From Rhea pennata (lineage: Eukaryota > Chordata > Aves > Rheiformes > Rheidae): DNA of 64,000 nt. Under the pieces are notes generated by a model. The model saw only the letters and a list, made by a program, of their open reading frames with translations. It did not search any database and was not told the DNA's origin. The position numbers and the translations under genes are program-made. Positions 1-13,500 of this stretch are shown one piece after another. Position 1 is the stretch's first letter. Each line of letters opens with the position of its first letter. The stretch is from positions 124,915,602-124,979,601 of the forward strand of contig NC_084665.1 of the NCBI RefSeq assembly GCF_028389875.1, read 5' to 3'.

Positions 1-322
1 GTGTACAAGTACCTGAAGGGAGGGTGTCAAGGGGACGGGGACAAACTCTTTTCAGTTGTCCCGTGTGACAGGACAAGAGGCAATGGGCAGAAATTGAAGC
101 ACAGGAAGTTCCACCTGACCATGAGGGGGAATTTCTTCCCTGTGAGTGACGGAGCACTGGCACAGGTTGCCCAGAGAGGTTGTGGAGTCTCCTTGTCTGG
201 AGATCTTCAAGGCCCACGTGGATGTAACCCAGTCTACCATGCTCTGGGTGACCCTGCTGAGCAGGGAGGTCTGACTAGCTGATCTCCAGAGGTCTCTTCC
301 AACCTTACTGATTCTGTGATTC
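1..322 (+). mobile_element. CR1 LINE 3' fragment (end of ORF2 plus 3' tail), cut by the window edge
   Basis: The fragment follows the classic order of an avian CR1 3' end. It begins in the last codons of the reverse-transcriptase ORF (reading ...YKYLKGGCQ..., then a block around GTGACAGGACAAGAGGCAAT), passes through 'GAGCACTGGCACAGGTTGCC' near 152-171, and reaches the 3' UTR with 'GATCTCCAGAGGTCTCTTCC' at 281-300. It ends in the terminal ATTCTGTGATT. The + strand is the sense strand. Only the 3' end is in the window, as expected for a 5'-truncated CR1 copy, and the reading frame is not intact. No target-site duplication is expected for CR1. The tail variant (CCAACCTTACTGATTCTGTGATT-like) matches that of the SINE at 36982-37133. 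Recognition is from memory of the family. Confidence 0.92.
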
Positions 323-3300
323 CATTTTTTTCCAATGAGCTTAAGGCAATTTAAGCCTATTTATGGAGAGGAGGTTCCATACTAACCACCAGTTCTCAAC
401 TGTCTCCTTCTTTGTGACATCACAGATCTCCTAAAGTATCAGAATCAGAAAAAATCAGGAAACTAATTCAGAAAAAATCAAGAGTATAAAATAAAATAAT
501 TTTCCTCTAGACTGACTCTCTGATCTACCTGATCACTCAGCTACACAATTGCTAATGGCAAAGGAACAAATAATTATTTGAAGGAATTGCTCCTTAGATC
601 AGCTGCATGGACTTACATCAGAATAGTTTACGTTCATCATGAACCTGTAGTAATAAAAGCAATTCAGAATAGAGCTCTTTTCCATTGCCTAGTTCTACCA
701 AAAAATGTCAGAAAAATAAGAGTCAAGTGAATGGGAATAGATTAAGCCAACATTGTCTATACAACAGCAATGTTGTTAGCTCTCCTCTTTCCAGGGGAGG
801 AAATTCCATCAGAAATGAATAAGTCAAAACCATTTATCACTACATGGCTGGAAATGGCAATAATGTGACTTGGCATCATAAACTCCCTCACTTTCAAAAG
901 GGGATTTTTCATTCCCCTGAACTATGTCCATTTTATGCCTCTATTTTTACATCTTTTACACCAAAGAAGAAATGTAGCCTGGCAGGATGAGGAAGCGACA
1001 GAAGCCCCATGTAGTATATAGGTATACATACTGAACGGGATTCAACTGTAATTGCAGCTGATGAAGATCCTCTCCCTCAGCCAAGCTTAACCAGCTTACT
1101 CCCTTAGCCAGCTTACTAGTAAGTCAATTAAATCAATCAATTGGCCCGAGGACTCCATGGTCAGTAAAACTTTCAAGGCGCATTAGAAAAAAGCACATCT
1201 GATAGCTTAATGCAGAAAAATGTCTACACAGATGCATGGCTACTAAGTACATTCCAGGGATTTCTTTTAGTTAATTATTTTGTTAAATTTCACCTCTTGG
1301 TATCCTAAATACACAGCAATATGTGAAACTTCTCAGGATGAGTATAGATGACACTGTCTTGAGACCTCCTAAAGAGAATAAGGACAACAAGAAGAGATGA
1401 AAATATTGACACTGGTGTTGGGGGAGAAGACAGTTCCTTATATACTTGATACAGTGTGGAAGCCTCTCTGACAACCCCCTAGAAGGAAAATCTTCTTTAA
1501 TTGACTTATTAACCTTCCACTACAGGAAACAACAAAGTGCAAATTATCACCTTCTCTCTGGAGTTCAACCCCCCCCCCCCATATCTAGGTTAGAATAGGT
1601 ATCTAGGAATAAGGGTCATTCTCCTTTTTTAAAAATAATATATATATATATATATATACACATACATACATATATATGTGTGTTAATATTAACAGGAGTG
1701 CTAGTTTTCTGAAAAAATATCCTGTGATAACAAATTATCTTTTGGTCACAGGCAAAGGACACACCCCTGAGAGAATGATCATTCACTTCAATTCTGACCC
1801 CTTTCCAGGAATAATATTCTTGAGCTTCTTCTGGCTCTAGGACATTTTCATTCCCTACTATTCAGTTTTAATCTTCAATAACAAGGATAATTCTCCTTTG
1901 AGAGTGTCTCCGGATTAGAACACTCCTGTAAAATGAAGAAAAGGTGGTTTAGGATCCCCTCATACCAGAGAGGATATAGAACGTGAGGAGTTTGCTCTAG
2001 TAGGTGTTCTCAGAGTACATTTAGCAGGCTGGATTATGCTCAAAATATGGTCACACCATCTCCTGCTTCTTTCTTGCAACAGACTCCCCTGTTGTTGATG
2101 GATGACAGAGATGCTAGTCAAATTGCCTCCAGCAGGAAAGGGAACTGACCCCAGGTTTTTGATGTATGATTTGGTTCTGCCATAGTCTTTCTTTGAAACA
2201 TAGCAAAAGATATGTCCTGAGCTACAAGTTTAAATGTCAATAGTTTTAACTAAGCAGCTAGGATTTCTAATCAACTCTTAAATTCTGTATACCAGTGTGA
2301 AAGAGTTATGACACATAGGTGGGATTCAGCTAACATGGGCATCTGTAATTTGGATGTATATAGCTGAGCTAGTCAATTTGGTCTTCATTATTGTCAGTGG
2401 AGAGAAGCAGATTCGAGGTGTGATTCCTCTTATCTATCCTGGAAAATTCTTTTTCTGGACTATAAAAAAGACCCTGAAGTGACTTGCTTTCACTCAGACA
2501 CTTGCACAGCAGGTGTCTAGATTAGATTGGATTGATCTCAGACATACTGACTTACAACTAACATAAATAGGTTCCAGTGACCATCTTTGATATCACCTCT
2601 TTCCCTTCCACCAGATTTCCTACTCTGAAGCATTTTCTTGTCCCTACTTCAGGAAGTTAGAGTGGTTCATTTTCCTTTCCCATGTTTCTTGACCCCCTCG
2701 GTTTTCCCAGACATTGGAGTGTGATATTCCATATGTTTAGTCATGTAAAGATAATAGAAAACATAGTATATTCAGACAATGTAATAGAGAAAGGGCTGTA
2801 GCAGTGAGCTGCCTCCTAGGACGTGTGTCCTCCAGCAGGGATCATTTGATCATTCAACTCTGATAGAAGTCACAGTCCTACCTCCAAGATCATTAAATCC
2901 TTCTGTCTTTGTGGGCTTGTGTACCAAGCCTCACCTGCCATGGGGAAAAAAATCATTACTCTGAGCTACACATGCATGAGATCCTGGCACTATGAAGAAG
3001 GAGCAATAAAATAAGCATAATACATGGAGTGTAAAGGCCAACACACCTCTTCTCATCTTGGAGTTACAGTATTCTTTCAGGATATGGCAGTGCTGGTGAA
3101 TGAAACACTACTGGACATACACCTAGAGACTGGACATGGACCATCTTTGCTATTAAGTTACTAGATTGAACCACGGCACACAGGGTCAAGTAGTTCACTG
3201 TCAAACTAAATGTTAGCATGGGCCATGGACTGTTTCCAATATGCTATTTGGAAGTGGTCATCCTATTTTGGAAGCTAAGAGAAATTTACAATATAGACAT

Positions 3301-4267
3301 GGTGAGACCATGCACGTTCCCATCACAGCCAGAAAACACAACCTAAAACAGTATATTTCATTAGTATAGATGTAACCAAAACAAGTGCAGCCATCAATGA
3401 TTCTGTTCTTAGGTTTATTCTATGGCTTTAGAGTATAATCTGAATTACTCCCATTTGAATCTAGTGTGAAGACTCAGTGAAAGAGAACAGAAGGATCTGA
3501 AAAGGAACCTGCCTTCTTTCACATGGAGAGCAAGGAAGGGTTCATTCTCCAGCCACAGTTACACAAATTGGGACTTACAGAGTTCTTCGCTCTCTTAGTC
3601 TATTCAGTGCTCTCACAACTCAGAGATTAGTGGTCTCTCTCCAGAACTTAAGGATGTAGTCCTTATCTCATCACTTACAGGAGGCTGCATAAACATTTTC
3701 CGTAGAGGTAACAGACACATGGGCACTTTCGGTGTGAGTGTCTCAGTTTGGGGAAGTTTCAGACCGATGCAACACTTGTGATTGATGGATTCCCGATGCA
3801 CTGGTGTTAGCTGTGCACAACTTGACTCTGCAACTAATATCCAGTGAATCTGAAAAATGCGGGATGTGTGTTCTGGGTATTTCCTTGTGCGTGAGCAGTA
3901 AGACAAGCTATACAGCTTCAATAATATTCACTCCATACGATCACTCCCTCTGCACATAGACAGCGACCATCTTCAGAAGAGTTCCAGTCTAGCTGGGTTT
4001 GCTTGTCAGGTTGTTGAATGCTGGAAATCAGAGAAAACCATATATCACAAAAGAAAGAAGGAAAGAGGAACATAAACTCATTCTGAACTTTCCTCTCCCA
4101 CATACTAAAAGTGTATGAAATTATGACTAATGTGGAAAAAAAAAAGTGACTAGGACATGATTATTCCTTGTTTCTTTAACATAAAAATCTAGATGACATT
4201 CAATTAAATTACCTGGCAGCTAGTATAAAATAAGCAAAACAAATTACGTTTTCCATAGACAGTTAAA
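323..4267. other. Intergenic, AT-rich, no gene recognised
   Basis: No open frame here resembles a known protein; the longest are short minus-strand frames (for example 3613-3921, 102 codons) with no recognisable domain. The stretch contains a run of C at about 1569-1580 and a TA microsatellite near 1636-1681. Otherwise it is unremarkable single-copy-looking sequence. Confidence 0.6.
1636..1681. repeat. (TA)n / CATA microsatellite
   Basis: About 22 bases of alternating TA pass into CATACATACA and then TATATATGTGTG. It is a simple repeat, likely length-polymorphic, with no coding content. Confidence 0.9.
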
Positions 4268-4542
4268 GTGTGGAACTCCTCACCACAGAGTCATTATGGA
4301 GACCAAATGAGTGGGTTCAAAAATTGGTGAGACAAGTTCAAGAAAGAAAAGTCTATCAGAGATATTAGTATTGCACTGTCTTGTAACATCCCTGCGCAAA
4401 GAAAGTCCCAGAACCTGGGAAAATATGACAGGGAAAAAAAGCCTATTTGTCTGCTAATTTCCTTAAGCACTTCTGCCAGCCCTTTCAGAGGCAGGATGCC
4501 AGATGGATCTTTAATCTGATTTAGTTTTTAGATTCTTATGCT
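4268..4542 (+). mobile_element. Ancient CR1-type LINE 3' end, heavily diverged
   Basis: The segment starts with 'TGTGGAACTCCTCACCACAG' (4269-4288), the eroded form of the block that follows the ORF2 end in old amniote CR1 families. It ends with a 'CAGAGGCAGGATGCCAGATGG'-like block (about 4487-4507) and a 'TTCTTATG' finish. The same ordered landmarks occur in the fragment at 26481-26749. The middle is too diverged to align by eye. This is a different, older lineage from the ATTCTGTG-tailed CR1 copies. Boundaries are approximate and the subfamily is not assigned. Confidence 0.6.
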
Positions 4543-7500
4543 TTTATATTCTAGATGAAATCCTGGCATACCCAAGATTCCGGAACTGGTAATATCACCC
4601 CAAATGACAAATAATGTACTAAGTCTCTGGACTAGCTATCTGAATATTTAATGCTGTTAATTTCTTTACTCAAATATAACACACTTTACCCTTGACTCTT
4701 TGCTGCCCATACCTGGTTAAAAAAAAAAAATGAGTTCAGATCCAGGCTGGTCTTGGTGGGAACTCTTCTAAAGATCTCCTTCTACACTCTTACTAAGATG
4801 TGAATCTGATTTCTGTGCATTATAAGCACAGTGATCCCTGGTGTGATCCAGCTGCCGGCATTGTGGAAAAATGTTGTCTATTGGTCAGTGTCATTGCCTG
4901 TCCCAGTATAGGATCAGCCTCTTTTACAAATTTGAGCTGACAGCACTTTGACAACTGAATCATCAGCTGGAAAAGCCAGTGTGTGCCAGGTAGCCTGGTG
5001 CTTACAGCACTGACTGGGGATGTGGAAAGGAAGAGATCCTCTTCCGTCATAAATAGGAGAGCTGTGGAGCTCTGTACTCATATTCTGAGTGAATACCCTT
5101 AGCCAAGGGCTTCTGGCTAGAAATATGATGTCCTCTTCCAGTGGAGGTTTGTGAGAGAGGCCTGGAGTTGGTTTGTCCCCCTCACTCCAGAAGGATTGTG
5201 GACCGCCAGTTCTGATTAGAGATAACACCCAGACCATGAACGTCCCTCAACCTGGAGCAGCCCAAGGCCAAAAGCCACCCTCTCGTCCACATTCTCTTCT
5301 GGCTACCAAGGCCAGTCTTCGGTTGAGGGGTGGTTTTCATGGGTTGCTTCGTCAGGACACTTCCTGTTCCCCATCCATTACGCACACCGGTTGCCTAACA
5401 CGGATGTGGTTCACAGACAGCTGAGATGAGCTCGTGGCTCAGTACTGCCATATCCACCTTCCTGTTTATTCTGTCCCTACTTTTCCCTTCCCTCATCCCC
5501 AGTCCCAGCCATGCAACCGTTCCCCTCCCTTCAGCTTGTGGTGCTGCTTGCCCAATTGCACAGTGAGACAATTCAGCTCATTGATCTGAGAAGTTGCTTC
5601 TTTTTCACCAAGTTACTTTTCAGCCTCTCGAGAGGGTTGAGATGGCATTATCATGCCATGAGAGGTATATAAAGGCTCGAGGTGAGCAACCAGACACAGA
5701 AAATTAAAAGAGGAAACAGCACCTCATCTTTTCAGTTGGAATTAATTCAAATCAAGCTGTCCTTTGAAATGATACCCTAATCTACTCTGAGCAGGCTTAG
5801 CCAAGATTGTGTGGATAGCGTGTAGAGCAGGAGCTTGAACCTTTGCTGCTCAAGCTCTAAGCTAAAAATTGAATCAAGATCATCCTTTTTTTGTTTTTTT
5901 TTTTTGTTTGTTTGTTTTTGTTTTTGTTTTCCCTGTCAGACTAATGCCTCTTCCTGAGGGATAATGTGCCATTTTCATAGCCTAGGCAATGTTAGATAAA
6001 CTGTACTGAGTTAAATAAACATTATAATCCAATCATCAGGCATGTGTCACACTTTCCAGTACAAGCAATGAAATGGGATCATTTGTACTTAACTCAGCGT
6101 AGCTGTAACTAGAGACCTGATTCACCATGAAAGATGATTTCTTGTCTGATGGCCACAGAGGTTCTTTCCCATTTTCACTGTCCCCATCTTTTCCTCAGAG
6201 ATTCCTCCTTCTGCTATGTGGGTGGCTCAGATGTTTGCAAAGTACTTTGTAGTCCAGGATATTAAAATGAATTGGCCTTAGTTTTGGTTTTCTTTAGTAA
6301 ACCAACCTATAATTTGGGGCAATTTGCTTAGTGCTATGTAATTATTCTGGTGTTGGGGCAACATGTGAAAAAAACCTCACTGTAATAATACTTGTAAAAC
6401 AGAACACTCTTTTTTTTTTGTGAATCATTGTCCTAATTTACCTAGATCTTCAACGTGGTGAACTGTTGGGAGTATCTGTGCAGCAGAGAGTTTTCAATTC
6501 GATCGATTCCTAAGTCTTGTATTTATCCCAATTCAACATGTTTAATGTAGAAAAGACATATATCCATCCCTTGGAACAGCTGGAAAAGTAAGTTCTGATT
6601 CTGCACGTGTTATGTATTAGGAAAAGCATCACTAAATGCACATACGTTGTTTGGAAATGTGAGAGCCCTGCAGCTTGGCCAAGAACGTGGAGAACTGTAT
6701 AAAGCTAGTGCAAACAAGAATCAAGCCAGTTTAGGGCCAGCCGTTTTACTTACAGGGAAAGAATTTAATCTTCCACTTTAGGATTTGAAGTCACTCATTT
6801 CAATTTTTTGACATCTCTGATGGTTTGGGGCAAAACATCCAGGCTCAGCTACTCACATACATGGAGTTTCCTGAACTCCAGTGATTTCAGTGGGAGTTGA
6901 AGGTCTTTGAGTTTCTGGCCCTGGGTTGCCTTGGCTTCTCAAACATGAAACTAGACATAATGGTATTTCCTACCTCCTTGGGCTGTTTGGAGAGAGCTTC
7001 TGAGCAGATTGAGCAGCTTACACGTCTACTGCAGACATGCAAACCCCTAAGATAGGGAGCTAATATAAAACGTCAAAGTGCATATGCTTGATTTCTACAG
7101 CCTTATAGGCATTTTCACCTGCACAAAATGAGAGCCAAAATAAAAAAAATAAAGCTCAGAATAATATAATTTGTGTACACTTTGTACAAAGACAAATCAC
7201 TACATGAGCTACAAGGCACTGACAGCTGAAAATGTAGACACATCTTAAAATCCAGGAGCCCAGTGTTTTCGAAAGTTGATTATAAACAGATCTGAAGATT
7301 CAGCCCAACATAAAGAATATTTGTTTTTCCTCTTTGGTAAATATTTTTGTTAAGGAGGATATGAACAAAACCTTAACTTTATTTTGTTAATTGCTTATGA
7401 AGAAACTCAGTCTTCTATATACTTTTTAGAATATATCTTCATGGTAGCTACTTTTACATTAATTATCCAAATAGGAATAAATATTCCTAACGTAATAGCA

Positions 7501-9162
7501 TCGTACACTACTGCAGCAGGGAAAGAATATTTTTTCCTGTCTTTATGAGAGATAAAAAATTGAGAAAAGTTAAGTTACATTATTGCGTCTTGTTTAACTA
7601 GTGCCCCCTCTTGTGGTACGTTAATAGCAATACCAAACCCCAAAAGCACTGGTTCCCTATCGCGTTGATAAGCAAAATATTAGGTTTAATATATGTTCGT
7701 TTCAGTGGTGTTTTAAATAAAAACTATAGCGAAATGCATGGAATAGTATCAGATACATAATTAAGAGAAGATCTATCAGCTGTCCTTACAGAAGAAAAAA
7801 AATAGGAAGAGTCATGCCAAAAAGGATATGGCAGACAGGAAAATATGATGTGGCTAGCTCCTAAAATCATTACCCCTTCGTTCTGAACTTGACTTTTTGC
7901 CCTTGAAAACCTAACTGCTACTTTAGTTACAACTTTTCTGGAAACACCACTAATAATCATCCTGTCTCTTCTTTCTCTCTTCATTTTACCTCCTTTCTCT
8001 CCTGACCATCTTACTTTTTTGTTTCATCTGTAGCATTAGATCTGCAGTTTATCCACTCCTCAACTTTTTTTCTTTTTCTTTTTTTTTTCTTGTTGTTACC
8101 TCTGCAAGCCACACAGACACCTCAGGTCCCCAAACATCTCTTCTTTCGCCTTGTTTACCACCCCCGGCTTGTCTTTTCATAACCACTTTTTAAAGAATCG
8201 CTCCAGATGCAGCATTGATTTTCTTTTTGGATTAATTGTATTTGTGCTTACAGGAACTGGAGAAAAAGTAACCCCAAAATGACCATTTTGAATACGGACT
8301 TGCAGGCTTCTTCGCGGAGAAGTTTTAAGCCAGTAGATGTATCTTGTTCTACAGGGATCTCTGTCAACTTCTCTTTTTATGCATTTAATGTTCTTCCCTA
8401 GCGATAGCCTAAGGGTGCTTTCACTAAACAATTAATGTAAGGCATCTCCTGGGAACCTAATGGGTATTTAGCAATAAGTTCACTTCCAGTGAATTGTATA
8501 ATGTGATATTTTGACAATGGATATAGTGAGGTTCTTGAAAGGTGAAGTTTTCTCCGAAGAAGCAATAAAATATCTAACAGAACTTCTGATACCATTTTGT
8601 GGGGTGGGATAGGATAGAGAGTGGGTCAGAAGTAGTAGGTAATTTAGCATAGTGTTATATGCTGTTGTACAGTATGTTCTTTAATTTTAGTGTCATTCTG
8701 TAATACTGTTCACTTTCACTAATACAATGTACAAGTCGTAATCTATTAGTGAATATAAAATTTGCTGTGACATTTGATATGAAAGCCGCTAGCAATGAAG
8801 GATGTAGTACTGCAAGTGATATTTGTATTATGTTAATAAAAAATGATATTAACATATGAAACTAATACCAGGCAGGGAAAAGTGTTTAATATTAAGGCTT
8901 GAAATGCAGAAAGTAACATGAAATCTCCAGTCTGGTCTGATAATGCTGTGTTCGGAATCACACTCACTGGCAAGATTGTAGACAGTAAGTAAGTTTTTTG
9001 AAAGGTCATTTTAAATTGTTATTATTAATAGTGGTAACATTTATCACAGCAACAACTTAATATATTAATCCAGACATTCAAGTATACAAGAGCCATTTTA
9101 AATTGGAAACATTATATGACATGCATTCAGAACTGAATATTTCCCTACTAAAATTATTCTTA
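4543..9162. other. Intergenic, no gene recognised
   Basis: Several short open frames are present (for example 4914-5237 minus and 5173-5424 plus), overlapping each other on opposite strands, which is typical of chance frames. A T/G-rich run lies at 5885-5930. At 6870-6920 there is a 'GATTTCAGTGGGAGTTGAAGG' phrase of the kind found in old amniote dispersed repeats. Nothing else is recognised. Confidence 0.55.
5885..5930. repeat. T-rich (TTTG)n simple repeat
   Basis: Runs of T are interrupted by single G residues, with TTTG repeated several times. Low-complexity sequence. Confidence 0.85.
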
Positions 9163-9186
9163 TAGCTAATTAGCTAATTAGCTAAT
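9163..9186. repeat. Three tandem copies of TAGCTAAT
   Basis: The 8-mer TAGCTAAT occurs three times head to tail at 9163, 9171 and 9179, with a further TAGCTAAT at 9192-9199. Each unit contains TAAT/ATTA homeodomain core letters and the palindrome TAGCTA. It could be a chance micro-repeat in AT-rich DNA. Confidence 0.8.
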
Positions 9187-9199
9187 TCATATAGCTAAT

Positions 9200-10274
9200 A
9201 TGAATAAAGTAACAAAAAAAATTGACGATGTAGTGTAGAATTTTGTGGCATTTATCTGTAATTGGATGTATTGCAAACTGCAAAATAGGTAAAGCAGATT
9301 AGAATTAAATGTATAGCATTTTTGCAGAAATAATCTTCTGTGGGGAACAGCATGATATAATTTCATATAAAATAGATTGTATGTACCTGCATGCTGCATC
9401 TACGTAAAACTAGATTTGCATGTTTCTGTTTGCTTACTAGTTGAGGAAGAATAGTTTTTGAGGGAAGTATTTCAAATATTTTGGGGGATTTTCTGTTTAA
9501 TTACGTTCTTTTTTAAGAAACAGTGTTATAGTAGAAATAAATAAATTTGAGTACATCTATACTTTTCTGTCAAATACATCCACACATACATAAAAAACAG
9601 ATAAAGAGATAGAAAAGGAGATAGATTTAAAAGGAAAATGGTAAGTGTTTTTTACATTATTTCAAATGTTATTCCAGAAAGGAAAATGAGAGCCTTACTT
9701 TGACCTTTTATGTATTCATGCACATAATAATAAACACCTTAAAAACAGTGAAACTACAAGAAACTAAACAAAAGCCAAAAAAACTTCTCTTTTACTTAAC
9801 TCAGTTTCATTGATTCTAGCTTTTCTTTTGCTAATTAACTTTAAAAGTAAGAATTATTGATCAAGGTGAACTGTATTTACCAATTCACTGCAGACTTTCA
9901 GTTGTGACATACTATTGATTTTACTTTTCTTCTAAAATAGAATTTTGAAAAGCAGTCATGCTCAGAGTACAGTCTACGTAATATTATCTAATATCAGTAG
10001 CACACAGCAAATGGCTGTAGAACTGCTTTATTTCACAGGGTGGTGTCTGCTCTTCACAGACTTTATGATAAAATTAAGCTCGTTATCATCTTTAAAAAAT
10101 CTAGTTTTTCAGATAGGAGAAATGGAATATATTAAGATTTAACAAGAGCATTTCTAAGCAATGAAAGCATTCGGGTTTTCTTTTCATGTTTTTTAATAGG
10201 AGCCATTGCAGTTAAAACTAATGGCAAATCTAATATTTAATATTCATTCAACAAGAATGCAATAAAATATAGCT
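9200..10274. other. Intergenic, AT-rich, no gene recognised
   Basis: The sequence has many A- and T-runs. Short frames on both strands (for example 9187-9399 minus and 9945-10142 plus) have no recognisable similarity or splice context. Confidence 0.55.
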
Positions 10275-10297
10275 TGTGTGTGTGTGTGTGTGTGTGT
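10275..10297. repeat. (TG)n microsatellite
   Basis: About eleven uninterrupted TG units. Confidence 0.95.
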
Positions 10298-10468
10298 ACA
10301 TATTGCTTTGCGTGGTTTTCAAACTCAGCAAATCATAATTTCACAGCAACCTTCACACTAATCTCTAAGCTTCTAAAGATAATCAAAATGATTGCTAAAC
10401 TATTATATGAGCAAAATAACAGTAATAACAACGACAAAAATGCAGCAAGGGAAAGTAACTGTGGAGGC

Positions 10469-10542
10469 TTTTCTTTTTCTTTCTTTTTTCTTTTTCTTTC
10501 TTTTTTTTTTTTTTTTTGTTTGTTTTTTTTTTGAGGTAGGTG
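10469..10542. repeat. T/C-rich polypyrimidine tract
   Basis: (TTTC)n-like sequence passes into a long T run broken by single G residues. The short frames over it (poly-Phe on +, poly-Lys on -) are products of the repeat, not genes. Confidence 0.9.
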
Positions 10543-13500
10543 CATGGTTATTGAAATAGCGCCTGATGACAATAATTTCTTTTCAATAAATATAGCCTAA
10601 GAATTTCCAAATAATAAATTTTAAGAGCTGAAGATGTAAAAAAATAGTCATTACTATCCATGTAAAATGTCAGGTTTTCAGCTGATATAAATTAGTGCAG
10701 TTCTACTATCATTAGCAGGATTCTGCTTATTTGCCTGTACCAACAAATTTGGCCCTTTTGACTTAAAAAAACACTTATGTTTGCAGTGAAGAATACAGTG
10801 GAGCATTGATAAGCCTTGTTTTTCCAATATTAACATTTCTTAGAGGGTATTTGCAGGCTGATTTATCATTGTGATGCATTGCTTTAATGTCTTGAAGGAT
10901 GACTGCAGTATAAGTCTACATGCTAAATGCAAGCATAAATAGCAATTTAGTGTAGCCACTTGACCCTAATGATCTACTCAAAATTGCACATGGACATAAT
11001 TTTTGTAGCTTTATACTGTGAATGATCGTTAGTTCTCTATTTTTTTACAGCCAGAGCATAGTCAAGCTAAATCAGGGTAAATATGGAGTATCTTAATTGA
11101 AAGCTGTAGGATTGCTCAGGATTCATATCTGCACATTTCAATTAGTGTCTGTCCTTTAGGGTATATATTTTAGTGCAGACTGAACAGCAGTATAGGACTT
11201 ACTTCCAAAAGGTACTTGACTGCAGAGAGATAACAGATACTTCTGTGCTTAAAATTGTCTTCTTGAACTGGTTTAAAAATCATCAGTCATTAGTCCCTCT
11301 CCCTCCTTCTTTCCTTTCTTCCTTATTTCCTAGCAAGTGCCAGAGCCAAAATAGTACCAGGCCTGTTCCAGTACACAACTACCTGCCCTTGGATGACCAG
11401 CTTCCTACTCCCACTGTGTCTAAAACCCTTCCTCTCTTCATGATCACAGCTACCCAACAGAGCACTTCCATCTTCATTTTTATTTAATTCTCGAAGGAAT
11501 TCAGAAATTAAGCAGAAAAGTGTCCAAATTCCCTGACTTATTTACTAACTTAGTAATTAGAGACCTGCCTTAGAGAGGAGACTCAGACCTACACCTCCCA
11601 TCTCTCTGGAGAACAACCAGAGGCTGCCAGGAAAAACGAAGAGGTGAACTGGGTGTGGGAGGTAGCAGAGAAAACAGTCCACTTTGGCCAATGTTGTCGG
11701 GCAGCTCACGAACAGGAACAACAGTAGTGGGGCCAGAAAGACCTCCAGCTATAAAGGGCACGACCATCAGTTTGGACATTCCAAGAAGAGGAAGACCTGG
11801 ATACTGGTCCGCTGATAATGCGTGTACCTTATCAGTCTTCAGTGTAAGGTGAATAACCAGAACACAAGACCAAGCAAGGTCTGAAATTTCCTTTCTTTCA
11901 CTGCTTGCTGCTTCAGTCCAACGAGTTAGGTTATAGCTACACGCCCATTGGTTCAAGTGAGCAGGGCTTTTGGTAGGGGTCATGGTGGCAAACCTTGAAG
12001 TTTGGCAAGAGCTGACTAACTGTGTATGAACAAGCTGCTTAGATGATAAGCTTCACAACAAGTGCTGGAGTCTGAGTTGTCCCAACTGTGTTGCCAGCAG
12101 TAGCCAAATTAGCTAGTACTGACCCAAATGAAGAAATACAAATTACTAAAGAAATAGGTCGTTTATGTCATGTGTTGCTGGATGGACATTCTACAACCAC
12201 TGTTTCCTGGTTTTATTTCCCTTTTTTAAGGCGCTGGTAAGGACCAAAATTCACTTTTTTTGTTGACAGAAGGTTTATTTGTTTTAGGTTTTATGACTAA
12301 TCATTTTGTAAGCTTTGCATGTCAATTTATTTTGGAGTGTGTCTGGGTTTTGTCAAATAATCAAAATATGTTGCCATTATTGATTTTTTTTTAAGGCTTG
12401 TAACTAGAAATGCACCACTTTTTCTCTAATTTTTTGAACCAAAGTTATAATCTCTATGGAAAAGTAGGGAGATGTTTTCCTGCCTACGATAATAATGCTT
12501 GTATAATGCTCATTTACTGCATAATGCAGTTGTGAGACATTGCTGACCAACGCTTTTATTGTGCTTGCAGGAAGCTGAACACTATTTGTATATGAAATAT
12601 TACATTTAATTGCCAAAACCAAGTTTGAAATTATTCAAAGCTAATCCATGTTTCATTCTGTCCAATTTTTTAATCAAAAATTAAGTAATTAAAAAAAAAG
12701 AACAAGAAACACCACTGGAATGAAAGAAATACAGTACTGCTGTTCAGAGAATAGGAAGAATCAGACAAATATGCTGCAGCATTTTCTTCTCTTTTTTCCA
12801 TTATATCAAAAATGTAAATAATTTTGCAGATGAAATTTCTGAGTATTAAGCATTTCATCTATCTATGATTTACTGTTAAAAGACAGATGAACTACTTTTT
12901 CCATTAAACACACTGCAAACCCCTTAGCGTCACTGGCATCAAATTGCCCTTCTTGAACCAACAGTATCACTTATGACAACAGACTGAGAAGCTATTTTCT
13001 CATCTAATGAAAAATATGGGAATTTTAATGTATCTACTTCATATCAGTACTGATGGCATGCAAATTTGACCTACTATGGTAATTCTTAGTAGACATGTGG
13101 TCCTTGACTGTAGAAGCAGTTAAAACTAGTTTGAACTTGTACATTAATAAAGTATACAATTATTAATAAATTTATTAATTTATTAAGAAAGATATGGCTG
13201 AGCAGTGATTCAAAGATAATGGAAAATTACTAACTGGATACGGGACAAAATATAAAATACAATGAGAAAACGGGGCACAGAGGATGAATCTAACCAAGAC
13301 CTGAAAAACATATTCTTATGCATTGTGTTTTTCCAAAAACAACTTTCCCAAGCTTGCAGCAATAAAAGCCGTCCTACTTTGACAGAATATAAAAAAGGAA
13401 GTCTTAATGCATTCCTTACTAAGCCACTTTATACTTAAATCTGATTCATTTTCCTTTTGAAGTCATTGAAGACTTTTCAAGTTTCCAGAGGGAGAAGTCG

